Shown: positions 26,405 through 35,558, counted from the stretch's first letter. The stretch is 64,000 nucleotides of DNA from DATBLE01 sp050258035 (GCA_050258035.1 JBLMYA010000092.1:1-64000); one strand, 5' to 3'. The notes: generated from the letters alone by a model not told the origin. Made by a program: numbers and translations.

Positions 26405-27677
26405 CTCGTCTCCTTCTCGTCTCGTGGGCGCGGTCGACGCCCGTGAACAGCACTGCGACGCGCTCGTCCGGGGAGACGAGCGCGTTCTCGGCCAGGCTCA
26501 GGAGCCCGGCCAGGCCGGCGGAGCCGGTCGGGTCGACGTCGATGCCGGTGGCGCGGACCGCGATCTCGTTGGCGCGGGCGAGCGTGCGCTCGCCGACGAC
26601 GAGCGGCGTGCCGCCGCTCTCGCGCATCGCCTCGACGACCGCGAGCCAGTCGTAGGTCTCGTCGTCCAGGATCCCGTGGGCGATGGAGTGCGGCTCCTGC
26701 TCCCACGGCCACATGAACTCGGACCGGTGTGTCGCCGCGTAGTGGAGGTCCGTGGCGGCGTCGAACGCGCGCTTCAGCGGCCATGCGCTCTCGGTCTGGA
26801 CGGTGTCGAGCCGCGGTGCCGGTCCGCCCTCGCGGAGGCCCGCGGCAACGGCGCTCGCGAGCGCGCCGCCGCCGACCTGCACGACGACGCGGTCGAGCGT
26901 GACCCCGCTCGCCGCCAGCTCCCAGCCGAGCGTGTAGCCGCCCTCGATCGCCAGCCCGTTCAGGTTGCCCTGGCAGGTGAAGGGCAGCGCTCCGTCGTGC
27001 AGCGCCTCGAGCAGCCGCGCGTACGTCGGGTCGCCGGGCGCTCCCGTGCGCGCACAGACCTCGACGACCGCGCCGAGATCGTGCAGCTGCGTGAGCACGA
27101 CCGGGTCGGCGTCGACGGGGACGAAGACCTGCAGCGTACGCCCGCCGGCGGCGGCGACGACGGCAGCGGCGAGCGCGGCGTTCCCGCAGCTCGCGACCGC
27201 GAGGTCCGGGCGGCCCCGTGCGAGGCCGAGCCGCTCCGCCGTTTCCAGGTAGACGAGCACCCCGAACAGGTGGCGGGCCTTGTGGGAGCCGGAGACGTTG
27301 CCGGTCTCGTCCTTCACCCACACGCCGCCCCTCTTCGAGAAGCCGAGCTCGTCGGACAGCGCGGTGCTGCGGGAGAACGGTGTGATCTCGAAACCGTGTC
27401 CGGCCACGGCCGCGACCCGGCGGTCGAGGGCCCGGACGAGCTCGACGAACTCGTCGTCCGGCAGGCCGAGGTGCCAGGCGTGGAGCAGACGGCGGAAGCG
27501 GACGAACGGGTTGGGCTCGGCGTCCCGGGACGGGAAGTCCACCCGCGGCAGCACACGGCGCAGCACGTGGTCGACGTCGCCCGCGCCGGCGTTCGGGCAC
27601 CGGAACGGGTAGGGCTCTGAGGCAGGCGGCGAGGCGCCGCAGCCGGCGCAGACGAGCCGGCTCCCTTCGCTCTTCAC
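26349..27677 (-). CDS. Threonine-synthase-like PLP enzyme
   Basis: This encodes 442 residues of the fold-type II PLP family. The N-terminal CAGCG (Cys10, Cys13) and a later Cys27 resemble the zinc-ribbon-like start of long threonine synthases. The PLP lysine is Lys133 in DETGNVSGSHKARHLFG, and SCGNAALAAAVVAAAGGRT and VVQVGGGALASAVAAGL hold the asparagine and phosphate loops. The loop GSHKARH departs from the GSFKDR of true threonine synthase, so a different lyase or ammonia-lyase reaction is likely. GTG 27677 overlaps the upstream PLP gene by 4 bases; its end overlaps the carbamoyltransferase by 56. Confidence 0.75.
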   Translation of the reverse strand: MKSEGSRLVCAGCGASPPASEPYPFRCPNAGAGDVDHVLRRVLPRVDFPSRDAEPNPFVRFRRLLHAWHLGLPDDEFVELVRALDRRVAAVAGHGFEITPFSRSTALSDELGFSKRGGVWVKDETGNVSGSHKARHLFGVLVYLETAERLGLARGRPDLAVASCGNAALAAAVVAAAGGRTLQVFVPVDADPVVLTQLHDLGAVVEVCARTGAPGDPTYARLLEALHDGALPFTCQGNLNGLAIEGGYTLGWELAASGVTLDRVVVQVGGGALASAVAAGLREGGPAPRLDTVQTESAWPLKRAFDAATDLHYAATHRSEFMWPWEQEPHSIAHGILDDETYDWLAVVEAMRESGGTPLVVGERTLARANEIAVRATGIDVDPTGSAGLAGLLSLAENALVSPDERVAVLFTGVDRAHETRRRRDEELLGARHPVAQGIRAG

Positions 27678-29134
27678 AGCGTCTCCAGGACGCCCGTTCT
27701 CGCGTTGAACGCCTCGATCGCGGCGTCCCAGCTCTCCGCCCGGTTGCGGACATCGCGCCAGAACGCGGGGTCGCGCCGCGCGAGGAAATCCTCCACGGAC
27801 ACCCCTTGCTGCTCGACCCAGGTGAAGTACCCGAGGTTGAAGACGCGCAGGCGCTCCTCGTAGGTCAGCTCCCGGAGGTGGTCGGTCGCGGCGCCGAGCA
27901 GGTGCTCGCCGAACACCTCGGCGGCGGCGACCGGGTCGAAGCCGCCCCGGAAGTACTTCGCCAGGGCGAGCTCGCGTTCGCTCGCGTACATCGACGCTCC
28001 GTCGGTCGCCACCGTGGCGACGACATCGTCGGGGCCGAAGCCGAAATGCTTCGCGACCTTGATCGCCGCGAGGACGTTGCAGATGCTCGACAGACCGAGC
28101 GAGGGAAGCGCGGCGAGGATCCCGTCGCTCACGCCGCGCCGGGCGAGGTACGCGTGCCCTTCGTCGGTGCCGAACAGGACGCCGAGCCGGTCGGTCGCGC
28201 GGTCGGAGACGGCGACGACCACGTCGGTGTTCATCACGTTGTGGATCAGCGGCACGTGCTTGTCGCCGATCCCCTGGATGTTGTGCTCGCCGAAGCCGTT
28301 CAGGAGGAGCGTCGGGCACTCGAGCGCCTCGACGGCGACGACGAGCGAGCCGTACTCCTCCTTCAGGTAGTCCCCGGCGGCGATCGTGCCGGCCGAGCCG
28401 GTGGCGGAGACGAACGCACGCAGCCGCCGGCCGCGGACGACCTGCTCGACCGCCCGGCCGGTCGCGAAGTAGTGGGCGACGTAGTTCCCGTACTCCGAGA
28501 ACTGGTTGAGGATCACGTTCTCGGGATGGGTCGCGAGTTCGGCGCACGTGTCGTAGATCTCCTTGACGTTGCTCTCCGTGCCCGGCGTGCGGATGACGTC
28601 CTCGTCCGGATCGACGACCCAGCGCGCCAGCCACTCGAACCGCTCGCGGCTCATGCCCTCGGGGAGGACGGCGACGCCGCGGCAGCCCATCAGCCGCGAG
28701 ATCGCGACGCCGCCGCGACAGTAGTTGCCGGTCGACGGCCAGATCGCCCGGTTCCGGGTCGGGTCGAACTCGCCGCCGACGAGCCGGGGCGCCAGGCACC
28801 CGTAGGCGGCGAGCACCTTGTGCGCTCCGATCATCGGGAAGCGGTCCCCGAGGAGGACCACGACCGGGACCTCGACCCCCGTCAGCTCGGGCGGCAGGAC
28901 GACATGCTCGGGAACCGCAGCCCGGGTGGTGCGGTCGGCCGCGTTGAACCAGTTGACGCGGAAGAGATTGAGGGGATGGGGGTCGTCCGGCCCGACGGCT
29001 CGCAGTGACTCCGTGACCCGATCCGGGACGAGCGACGGATCGGCGAGCTGGGCGAAGGTCGGCAGCGCGATGCCCGCTTCCCGAAAGCGGTCAGCGATCC
29101 GATCGAGAACCACGTCTGCGAACTCCGCGAGCAC
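27674..29134 (-). CDS. Cysteine-synthase-like PLP enzyme, uncharacterised subgroup
   Basis: This encodes 486 residues from GTG 29134, which has AGGAG a few bases upstream. The PLP lysine is Lys106 in FPMIGAHKVLAAYG. The substrate loop is WPSTGNYCRGGVAISRLMG, and SATGSAGTIAAGDYL is the phosphate-binding loop. Long distinctive blocks (GFGEHNIQGIGDKHVPLIHN, SNVKEIYDTCAEL) mark a subgroup well beyond ordinary O-acetylserine sulfhydrylases of about 310 residues. It is the first gene of the long minus-strand operon, so its message leads everything down to carbamate kinase. Function unknown; a lyase for an amino acid left after purine ring cleavage is a context guess. Confidence 0.75.
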   Translation of the reverse strand: MLAEFADVVLDRIADRFREAGIALPTFAQLADPSLVPDRVTESLRAVGPDDPHPLNLFRVNWFNAADRTTRAAVPEHVVLPPELTGVEVPVVVLLGDRFPMIGAHKVLAAYGCLAPRLVGGEFDPTRNRAIWPSTGNYCRGGVAISRLMGCRGVAVLPEGMSRERFEWLARWVVDPDEDVIRTPGTESNVKEIYDTCAELATHPENVILNQFSEYGNYVAHYFATGRAVEQVVRGRRLRAFVSATGSAGTIAAGDYLKEEYGSLVVAVEALECPTLLLNGFGEHNIQGIGDKHVPLIHNVMNTDVVVAVSDRATDRLGVLFGTDEGHAYLARRGVSDGILAALPSLGLSSICNVLAAIKVAKHFGFGPDDVVATVATDGASMYASERELALAKYFRGGFDPVAAAEVFGEHLLGAATDHLRELTYEERLRVFNLGYFTWVEQQGVSVEDFLARRDPAFWRDVRNRAESWDAAIEAFNARTGVLETL

Positions 29135-29455
29135 CGGCGCTCCTGGTCTTGTGAACTTCGATGCAACGTTAGGAACTTCCGCCGCCTGCGCCGTCGGTGC
29201 TTCGCCGTAGGCGCTATCAGGGGATTCCCCGGCGAGAGCGCTGCCGGGGGCAGGGCGGTGTCGACTCGGCACGAGACCGCGTTCTCGCTGATCCGCCCTC
29301 AGCGCCTGCACCGACGGCACGGGCAGCGCGGGTGCGATCGTGCGGTCGTCCTGGTCGCAGAGACGAGGTACCGCAACGCTCTGGTGGTCGTACGACCGCG
29401 GCGACCCGGCCGGCCCGCCGCACCGGGCCGGACGCGTGACGGAGCGGGCGCGAGC
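29135..29455. other. Upstream region of the purine operon, no gene seen
   Basis: About 320 bases separate the first PLP gene of the operon from the stop of the next minus-strand gene. It must contain the operon's promoter unless the upstream gene reads through. I see no clear -35/-10 pair, riboswitch-like fold or palindrome, and the open frames look like shadows. Confidence 0.45.
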
Positions 29456-30127
29456 TCAGGGCCGTTCGGCAGTCCAGCGGTACACGGGCTCCAGACCCTG
29501 CGCGCGCCCTGCCTCGGCCGCGTCCGCGAGGTGCGGTCGGCCGCCGATGCAATCGCGCCAGGCCAGCCCGACTCTCCACAGGCTCGGATCTCGGCTTGCG
29601 TGCTGCACGGCTGCTCGGGCCCCGGGGCCTGCGAAGACGAAGATCGCCTCATCGGCCGTCAGATAGACCTCGTGCCGACTCAGACCAAGCGTCCTCGGAT
29701 CGAACGGCGGCCCCTTGCCGACCAGCTCACGTGCCCGTTGCAGCCGGCCCTGCTTCAAGGGAACCACGACCGCGACCTCGTCGTCGCCGCCGGTCTTGCG
29801 TGCAAGCGCACCGAGCACGTCTGCGACTTCATGGAGAAGGCCGAACCCGAAGAACTCCACCTGGACCGAGCGAAGCGGGCCTCGCTCGAGCAGCAACGCC
29901 GGCCGATCGCCCAGACGCTCCTCCGGGCTCCGGGCGATCCGCACCCCGGTGAGCTCCGAATAGGCGATATCGAGCGCGACATTGCCACCCGGGCCACGTC
30001 CTTCCAGCAGAAGCCGATCCTCGGCGACTACCAGCACGCCGCGCATGGGCGGATCACCGCCCGAACGGAATGCAACGGCGTAACGGGGCCCGGCGAGGGT
30101 CGGCATCGCATCAATGTGCACCCGCAC
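29456..30127 (-). CDS. Two-domain protein with a C-terminal GPPFDP domain
   Basis: This encodes about 223 residues from GTG 30127 (an ATG lies seven codons in). The N-terminal half (about 10-110) is beta-rich with VLVVAEDRLLLEG, IAYSELTGVRIARSPEERLG and VEFFGFGLLHEVADVLGAL, like a small PH or GRAM-type barrel closed by a helix. The C-terminal half has VAVVVPLKQGRLQRARELV, GPPFDPRTLGLSRHEVYLT and ADEAIFVFAGPG, the same blocks as the protein at 12348-12725. The two copies bracket the purine operon. Function unknown; the fold guesses rest on pattern only. Confidence 0.65.
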   Translation of the reverse strand: MRVHIDAMPTLAGPRYAVAFRSGGDPPMRGVLVVAEDRLLLEGRGPGGNVALDIAYSELTGVRIARSPEERLGDRPALLLERGPLRSVQVEFFGFGLLHEVADVLGALARKTGGDDEVAVVVPLKQGRLQRARELVGKGPPFDPRTLGLSRHEVYLTADEAIFVFAGPGARAAVQHASRDPSLWRVGLAWRDCIGGRPHLADAAEAGRAQGLEPVYRWTAERP

Positions 30128-30258
30128 GTCGGCCCTGCCGTCCGTGTCCCACCGCGACAGCGCTCGGAGAACTACTGATCTCGATCAGCGCGCCGACCAC
30201 AGGGAAGTGAGCCTGCACCGGCTGAGGGGTCTCGAACTGCTCGGGTTAGGCTTGCCGC

Positions 30259-32391
30259 GTGCCGGCGCGCTGGACACGATTCGTCCTCCGCCACCGAAAC
30301 GTCGTGATCCTCAGCTGGATCGTGGTGGTCGTGCTCGGCCTCTGGTCTTCGACGCGGCTGCACGATCGGCTCACGACGTCCTTCGACGTCCCCGGCACCG
30401 ACTCCCACCGCGCCGCCGCGCTGCTCGGGCGGCACTTCGGCGTGCGTCCCGAAGGCACGTTCACCGTCGTCTTCCCGGTCGCCCGCCCGTCGGACCGGGC
30501 CCTCCGTGCACGACTCCAGCTGCGGCTCGACCGCGCGGCCGCGAGCCTTCCGACCGGCGGCCCGGGCGTCCTGCGAAGCGGCGGCCGCGTCCTGTACGGC
30601 GACGTGACCACGGCGCTGAGCCTGAGCACGGCGAAGCGGTATACGGACGACCTGCGGCGCGCGCTGCGTTCCCGCGGCGGGCCGGCGGCGCTCGTCACCG
30701 GTGAACCTGCGATCCAGCACGATCTCGACCCGCTGCTCGCCTCTGATCTCAGGCGAGGCGAAGCACTCGCCCTGCCCGTTGCCCTGCTCGTGCTCGTGGC
30801 GATGCTCGGGCTCTCCCTGGCGGTCGCCGTTCCGTTCGCCGTCGCAGTGGGAGCGATCTCGGCGACGCTCGGAATCGTGTACCTGGTCGCGTCGGCGACG
30901 CCCGTCGTGGCCTTCGTGCCGAACCTCGTCGAGCTGATCGGGCTCGCGCTCGCGATCGACTACTCGCTGCTAATCGTCCTGCGCTATCGCGAGGAGTTGA
31001 TCCCTGGACGGTCACGTGAACAGGCGATGGCGGCGACGATGGCGACGGCCGGCCGCGCCGTCGCCTTCTCGGGTCTGGCGGTCGCGATCGGGCTCGGGCT
31101 GCTCCTCGTCATGCCGATCCCGTTCATCCGCGGCCTCGGTCTCGGCGGCTTGCTCGTTCCCCTCGCGGCAGTCGCCGCCGGGCTGACTCTCCTGCCGGCG
31201 CTGCTCTCCTGCCTGAGGGAACGGCCCCGGGGCCGCCGGGCGACCGATGAGGACGGTACGTGGGCGCGCGTCGCCCGCAGGGTCATGGGCCGACCCGTGC
31301 GGCATCTGATCGCAGGCACGGTGATCCTCCTGGCGGCTGCCGCGCCCGCGCTCGGCCTCCAGCTCACGCCCGGCTCGATCAAGGGGCTCCCCTCGTCGTC
31401 GGAGGCGGTGCAGGGCTACTCGCTGCTGAGCCGGCGGGTCGGGCTCGGAGCCGTGACGCCCATCCAACTGGTCGTCGACGCAGGCAGTCCCGGTGCGGCG
31501 CGCGCGGACGCCGTCCGGTCGGCGATCGAGCGGCTCGCCGACCGGATCGCCGGCGACCCCGAGGCGTACGTGATCGCGAGCGGGAGAAGGCCCCCCTACG
31601 TCGACCCGACCGGACGCTACGCGCGGGTGATCGTCGCCGGACGGCACGAGTACGGCGAGCCTGCCTCCCGGTCGTTCGTCCGGCGCCTCCGCGACCGGCT
31701 CGTAGCGGCGTCGGGCTTCCCGGCGGGCGTGCGGGTCTACGCCGGCGGGATCCCGCCGCAGGGCGTCGACTTCCTGGCCCGCTCGTACGCGGTGTTCCCG
31801 TGGCTCGTGCTCGGCGTGCTCGCGTCGACGTTCGCGGCGCTCACCTGGGCGTTCAGGTCCCTGCTGCTGCCGTTGAAGGCGGTGCTGCTGAACCTGTTGA
31901 CCGTCTCCGCCGTCTACGGGCTGCTCGTCGTCATCTTCCGCTGGGGGGTGGGGAGCGGCCTCGGACTTCACCGCAGCGACCAGGTCGAGGGCTGGATCCC
32001 GATCTTCCTGTTCGCGGTCCTCTTCGGCCTCTCGATGGACTACGAGGTCTTCATGGTCACGCGGATGCGAGAAGCGTGGGACGCGCGGCACGACAACAGG
32101 CAGGCGGTGGCGATCGGACTGGAGCGGACCGGCCGGATCGTCACGGCGGCGGCCGCGATCATGATCGTCGCCTTCGCGGGGTTCGCCGTCGGCCGGGTGC
32201 CGGGCCTTCAGGAGCTCGGGGTCGGCCTGGCGCTGGCGGTCTTCCTGGACGCGACGCTGGTACGAGTCGTGCTCGTGCCGTCGCTGATGGCGATCCTCGG
32301 CCGCTGGAACTGGTGGCTCCCCGGGCGGGCCGCAGGACATGCCGAGAGAGGGGCGCCGGACGACGCCCCTCTCTCGGAGCACACCGTCTAG
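30259..32391 (+). CDS. MMPL/RND-family transporter
   Basis: This encodes 710 residues from GTG 30259. The N-terminal helix (FVLRHRNVVILSWIVVVVLG) is followed by an extracytoplasmic domain and a multi-helix block with LIGLALAIDYSLLIVLRYREE and AVAFSGLAVAIGLGLLLVMP. A second domain and block contain LFGLSMDYEVFMVTRMREAW, the standard MMPL duplication with its DY signatures. It is likely a proton-driven exporter of lipids or glycolipids. It converges on a run of exported proteins. Its last codons form a 14-bp hairpin that probably ends transcription from both sides. Confidence 0.87.
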   Translation: MPARWTRFVLRHRNVVILSWIVVVVLGLWSSTRLHDRLTTSFDVPGTDSHRAAALLGRHFGVRPEGTFTVVFPVARPSDRALRARLQLRLDRAAASLPTGGPGVLRSGGRVLYGDVTTALSLSTAKRYTDDLRRALRSRGGPAALVTGEPAIQHDLDPLLASDLRRGEALALPVALLVLVAMLGLSLAVAVPFAVAVGAISATLGIVYLVASATPVVAFVPNLVELIGLALAIDYSLLIVLRYREELIPGRSREQAMAATMATAGRAVAFSGLAVAIGLGLLLVMPIPFIRGLGLGGLLVPLAAVAAGLTLLPALLSCLRERPRGRRATDEDGTWARVARRVMGRPVRHLIAGTVILLAAAAPALGLQLTPGSIKGLPSSSEAVQGYSLLSRRVGLGAVTPIQLVVDAGSPGAARADAVRSAIERLADRIAGDPEAYVIASGRRPPYVDPTGRYARVIVAGRHEYGEPASRSFVRRLRDRLVAASGFPAGVRVYAGGIPPQGVDFLARSYAVFPWLVLGVLASTFAALTWAFRSLLLPLKAVLLNLLTVSAVYGLLVVIFRWGVGSGLGLHRSDQVEGWIPIFLFAVLFGLSMDYEVFMVTRMREAWDARHDNRQAVAIGLERTGRIVTAAAAIMIVAFAGFAVGRVPGLQELGVGLALAVFLDATLVRVVLVPSLMAILGRWNWWLPGRAAGHAERGAPDDAPLSEHTV
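32342..32377. terminator. 14-bp perfect hairpin inside the end of the MMPL gene
   Basis: CCGAGAGAGGGGCG and CGCCCCTCTCTCGG pair perfectly over 14 bases around an 8-base loop. The structure lies within the last codons of the MMPL gene and 16 bases before the stop of the convergent gene. There is no long T-run, as is common in actinobacterial bidirectional terminators. Confidence 0.7.
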
Positions 32392-32392
32392 T

Positions 32393-33967
32393 TCAGGCCA
32401 CCACCTTGACGGCCAGCCGGAAGGCCGGCAGCCGGTATCCGAGCGCCAGACCCGGATAGTCGCGTGCGAAGCTCAGGAACGGAACTGCGGCGTGCGGGGG
32501 GTAGGCGTAGGCCGGCTGGTAGGGATAGAGCAGAGGGTAGATGTCGATCAGGTGCGTGCCCGGCCCGCCGGTCGCGGCCAGGTTCAGCACGACGTCGCCC
32601 TGGCTGTTGAAGCCGCAGCCGTACCCCACGTAGCCGTTGTCGTACGTGACCGCGACGGTGTTGTCGAGCTGGGTCCAGCCCACGCCCTTGAGATGGACCT
32701 GGAACATGTGCCCCGCCTTCACCACGCGCGGGACGCTGATCACGCTTCGCTCGATGAAGTAGGGGACCTGCGCCCTGACCTGACCGCCCTGCAGAACCTG
32801 CACGACGTGCCAGCCGCCCAGGCCGTCAGGAACCTCGAACGAGCCCTGCAACGATCCGTCCGCAGCCGCCTTGCCGCTGCCGAGCGGCACCGACGCCATC
32901 GTCCAGCACGTCCCCGTGCAGTTGACGCGGTTGCCGACGACCGTGCCGAGCGCGAGCTCGACCGGCTGATTCGGAGCCAGGCCGGTCGCGGACAGAGCCA
33001 CCTTGCGCCCGACCGCACCGGAGGTCGATCCCAGCTTGACGCCGGCACCACCGGTTGCGTCGAGGCCCGTGGCGGACATGGTCGTCCGCGTGTCGACGGT
33101 CGGCTTCACGCTCACCGGCCAGTCGGTACGAGTCGGGGGCGGGCCGGCGTCCCTGGTGACCACGAAGGTCCTCAGCCCGCCCGTCGCCCACGGGATCGGC
33201 GACTGTTGGATGTTCAGATAGTTGAACTGCATGCCCGTGCCGATCAGCAGCGTGTGCTTGCCCACGGGGCCCGCAGCCCGGATCTGCACGGTCGCCTCAC
33301 CACGCGTCCACTTGGCGGTGGCGACGCCGGCGTACCGGCCGTCCCACCAGACGCTGGCCGAGCCGCCGTAGAGGGTCGAGCCGAGGCCGCCGATCCTGAT
33401 CGTGATCGGTGTCCCGATCGGCCCCTTGAGCGGCGTCACGCGAAGCGTGCGCGAGATCAGGTAGCCGCCCTTCGCGACCTGGACGCCGTCGATCACGGCG
33501 TAGATGTCGTGGATCGCACCGAAGTCCCTCGGTGCCTTCAACGAGATCGTGAAGGCACCCTTCGCGTCGGTCTTCGTCGTCGCGAGAACGACGCCGATAC
33601 CCTTGGTCTCCGACTGCCCGATGTAGTCGACGCTGTCGGGCCGTGCGTCGAGGACCCAGTTCACGTTCGACGTCGTCCAGACGATGGAGACGTCCTTGTT
33701 CGCCCCGAGCCTGTTGCCGGACAGGGTGAACGGAGCTCCCGCCGCGCCCGTGTCGGGAGTCACCTTGAGCAGGCCCATGGTGTCCGACGCCTTGGCCGGC
33801 GGTGCCACCGGCCCGGGGAGCGGGGCGGCGCCGGGGATGACCGGCGCCGGCACCGGCGCGGGGGCTGCGAGAGCCGCGGACGGGAACAGCGCGAACGCCG
33901 ACGCGAGCAGCGCCGCGGCAGCCCAGAGCGACAGGACGTGCCTCGTTGTCGCGGTCTTCGTGGTCAT
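32393..33967 (-). CDS. Secreted multi-domain beta-sandwich protein
   Basis: This encodes 524 residues. A signal peptide (about 1-35, ending PSAALAAPAP) is followed by a Pro/Ala linker. Repeated Ig/IPT-like beta-sandwich units follow, marked by LLKVTPDTGAAGAPFTLSGN, LRVTPLKGPIGTPITIRIGG and LGSTSGAVGRKVALSATGL. These G-x-P/A-V-T-L openings are typical of IPT/TIG or bacterial Ig-like domains. The C-terminal part is rich in Tyr and Pro (YPLLYPYQPAYAYPP). ATG 33967 gives the signal peptide directly. It is the last gene of the exported-protein run and probably works at the cell surface; no catalytic motif is seen. Confidence 0.72.
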   Translation of the reverse strand: MTTKTATTRHVLSLWAAAALLASAFALFPSAALAAPAPVPAPVIPGAAPLPGPVAPPAKASDTMGLLKVTPDTGAAGAPFTLSGNRLGANKDVSIVWTTSNVNWVLDARPDSVDYIGQSETKGIGVVLATTKTDAKGAFTISLKAPRDFGAIHDIYAVIDGVQVAKGGYLISRTLRVTPLKGPIGTPITIRIGGLGSTLYGGSASVWWDGRYAGVATAKWTRGEATVQIRAAGPVGKHTLLIGTGMQFNYLNIQQSPIPWATGGLRTFVVTRDAGPPPTRTDWPVSVKPTVDTRTTMSATGLDATGGAGVKLGSTSGAVGRKVALSATGLAPNQPVELALGTVVGNRVNCTGTCWTMASVPLGSGKAAADGSLQGSFEVPDGLGGWHVVQVLQGGQVRAQVPYFIERSVISVPRVVKAGHMFQVHLKGVGWTQLDNTVAVTYDNGYVGYGCGFNSQGDVVLNLAATGGPGTHLIDIYPLLYPYQPAYAYPPHAAVPFLSFARDYPGLALGYRLPAFRLAVKVVA

Positions 33968-33992
33968 GTCGTTCTGCCTCCTTGACCTCGGC

Positions 33993-34487
33993 CTACGGCG
34001 TGACCGTGAGCTGTTGGCCCTCGATGGCGGGCTGCTGGAAGATGCCGAACCGCCCGTCCTCGGTCTTGAAGACGATCCGGAACGGGACGACGCCGAGCGG
34101 GTAGTCGACCGGAATCGCCCAGGCGGCGCTCCAGAAGCTGACCCGGTTCGGGGCGGTTCCGTGCGCACCCCAGTTGAGCGCGAGGTTCGGCTGGCCCGGG
34201 ATCTTCACGTACGCGTACTTGATCTCCAGCGGTGTCAGCGGCTTGCCGGTCGTGGAGTTCATCGCCCACGCCCGGAAGACGACGCGCGCTTTCCGCGGGA
34301 ACAGGTTCGTCTGCGTGCAGACCCGGGAGAGCTTCACGTCGCCGCGGGAAGAGGAGACGGTGTCCGCGTAGACGGGGACCGGCACCTTCGGCGACGGGTA
34401 CGGAGCCTGGGCGGCCGCGGGAACGGCAAGTGCCGCGAGTGCGCCGACCGCCACCGTTGCTCCGATTGCGATCCTGAAGGGTTTCAT
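33993..34487 (-). CDS. Secreted beta protein, paralogue A
   Basis: This encodes 164 residues with a clear signal peptide (about 1-27, AIGATVAVGALAALAVPAAA). The mature part has NLFPRKARVVFRAWAMN, YVKIPGQPNLALNWG, FWSAAWAIPVDYPLGVVPF and a final FGIFQQPAIEGQQLTVTP. The neighbour at 34507-35010 shares the same order (FFPQTSAVRFQVYAVD, YVSIPSQPNVKLTYG, YPLGVVPFKVLL, MFQQAPVAAAQLTV). The two are tandem duplicates. A single beta-sandwich fold is likely; no function is recognised. Confidence 0.7.
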   Translation of the reverse strand: MKPFRIAIGATVAVGALAALAVPAAAQAPYPSPKVPVPVYADTVSSSRGDVKLSRVCTQTNLFPRKARVVFRAWAMNSTTGKPLTPLEIKYAYVKIPGQPNLALNWGAHGTAPNRVSFWSAAWAIPVDYPLGVVPFRIVFKTEDGRFGIFQQPAIEGQQLTVTP

Positions 34488-34506
34488 GGTGTCACTCCTC
34501 TTCCGG

Positions 34507-35010
34507 TTAGGGCTTGGCGATGACGGTCAACTGCGCGGCGGCAACGGGCGCCTGCTGGAACATCCCGTGTCGACCCGACCTGGTCGTGAGCAGGACCTTG
34601 AAGGGGACGACCCCGAGCGGGTACGTCTCGGGGATGGTCCACGTGCCCGTCCAGACGTACGGCGCCTTCGCGGCGGTCCCCAGCTTCCCGTAGGTCAGCT
34701 TCACGTTCGGCTGGCTGGGGATGGAGACGTAGAAGTACTTCGCGTCCGTCGCCGTGACGACCCTGTGCGACTTCAGGTCGACCGCGTACACCTGGAAACG
34801 AACCGCCGACGTCTGGGGGAAGAAGTTCTCCTGCTTCCCGACCACGGCCGGCGTGTACGCGGCGTTGGCCGCCGTCAGCGTGTGCGCCGAGACGAAGACC
34901 TGCGTGGCACCGCCCGGCCAGGCGGGGGGCTCGGGCGTCTGCGCGAGCACGGGTGTCACGAGCGCCGCTGCGCCGAGGACGACGCTCGTGGCGATGAGCA
35001 GTCTGTTCAT
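34507..35010 (-). CDS. Secreted beta protein, paralogue B
   Basis: This encodes 167 residues, with a signal peptide (about 1-23, LLIATSVVLGAAALVTPVLA) followed by a mature domain closely parallel to the next gene at 33993-34487. Shared anchor points are the FFPQ/LFPR strand, the YVSIPSQPNV segment, YPLGVVPFK and the C-terminal FQQAP..AAQLTV. I start at ATG 35010, since the frame upstream is Asp/Arg-rich shadow. About 20 bases separate the two copies, so they are probably one transcript with the exported proteins around them. Confidence 0.7.
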   Translation of the reverse strand: MNRLLIATSVVLGAAALVTPVLAQTPEPPAWPGGATQVFVSAHTLTAANAAYTPAVVGKQENFFPQTSAVRFQVYAVDLKSHRVVTATDAKYFYVSIPSQPNVKLTYGKLGTAAKAPYVWTGTWTIPETYPLGVVPFKVLLTTRSGRHGMFQQAPVAAAQLTVIAKP

Positions 35011-35045
35011 GATGTTCCTTTCGTCTGCCGGGAAACGAGCGAGGA

Positions 35046-35558
35046 TCAGGCGGTCAGCGTTCCGAGGAACTTCACCGTGAAGGCACCGGTCGACTTCGTG
35101 AAGGCACCGGTGAACTTGAAGGTGCCCTTCGCCTTCAGGTACTTGCGGGTACCGCCCTTGAAGGTCGCACGCCCGGAGACGCTGAAGGCCTCGCCGCTCT
35201 GGTCGGGGCACGCAGTTCCGCCGGTTGGGGCGATCACGAAGTTGAGCCTCCCGGTCGGCGTCGTGATCGCGCCCGGACCGCCGAATGTCCCGCAGGGATC
35301 GCTGCCGATGCCCTTGCCCAGGCCCGTCAGCTTGCTCCTCCCGACCGGGACGGTCGCGGTTCCGAGCCCGGCGACCGACGAGATGGTGGCGGTGTTGTCC
35401 TGGATCTTCACGACCGCGGTTCCCTTGTAGGCCGCCGCGAAGCGGTAGTTCTTGGGCTTGGGCAGGATGCTGGACGTGGAGAGACCGCTGCTCACCACCA
35501 TGCCGGCAGTGGCTGCGACGGCAACCAGGACGAGGGGAATTCGGAGGTTCATCATCAT
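35046..35558 (-). CDS. Secreted beta-rich protein
   Basis: This encodes 170 residues. A signal-like N-terminus (IPLVLVAVAATAGMVVSSG) leads into a Gly/Thr/Lys-rich mature part with AAYKGTAVVKIQDNTATISS, SVSGRATFKGGTRKYLKAKG and FKFTGAFTKSTGAFTVKFLG. The repeated G.F.F.G/T pattern suggests a beta-barrel or sandwich. Two cysteines (CGTFGG, ACPDQSG) may form a disulfide. No family is recognised. It is upstream of the paralogue pair on the same strand. Confidence 0.65.
   Translation of the reverse strand: MMMNLRIPLVLVAVAATAGMVVSSGLSTSSILPKPKNYRFAAAYKGTAVVKIQDNTATISSVAGLGTATVPVGRSKLTGLGKGIGSDPCGTFGGPGAITTPTGRLNFVIAPTGGTACPDQSGEAFSVSGRATFKGGTRKYLKAKGTFKFTGAFTKSTGAFTVKFLGTLTA

Noticed and set aside
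27806..29008. Open frame of 400 codons on the plus strand
   Set aside because: It is antisense to the first PLP enzyme, whose motifs are clear.
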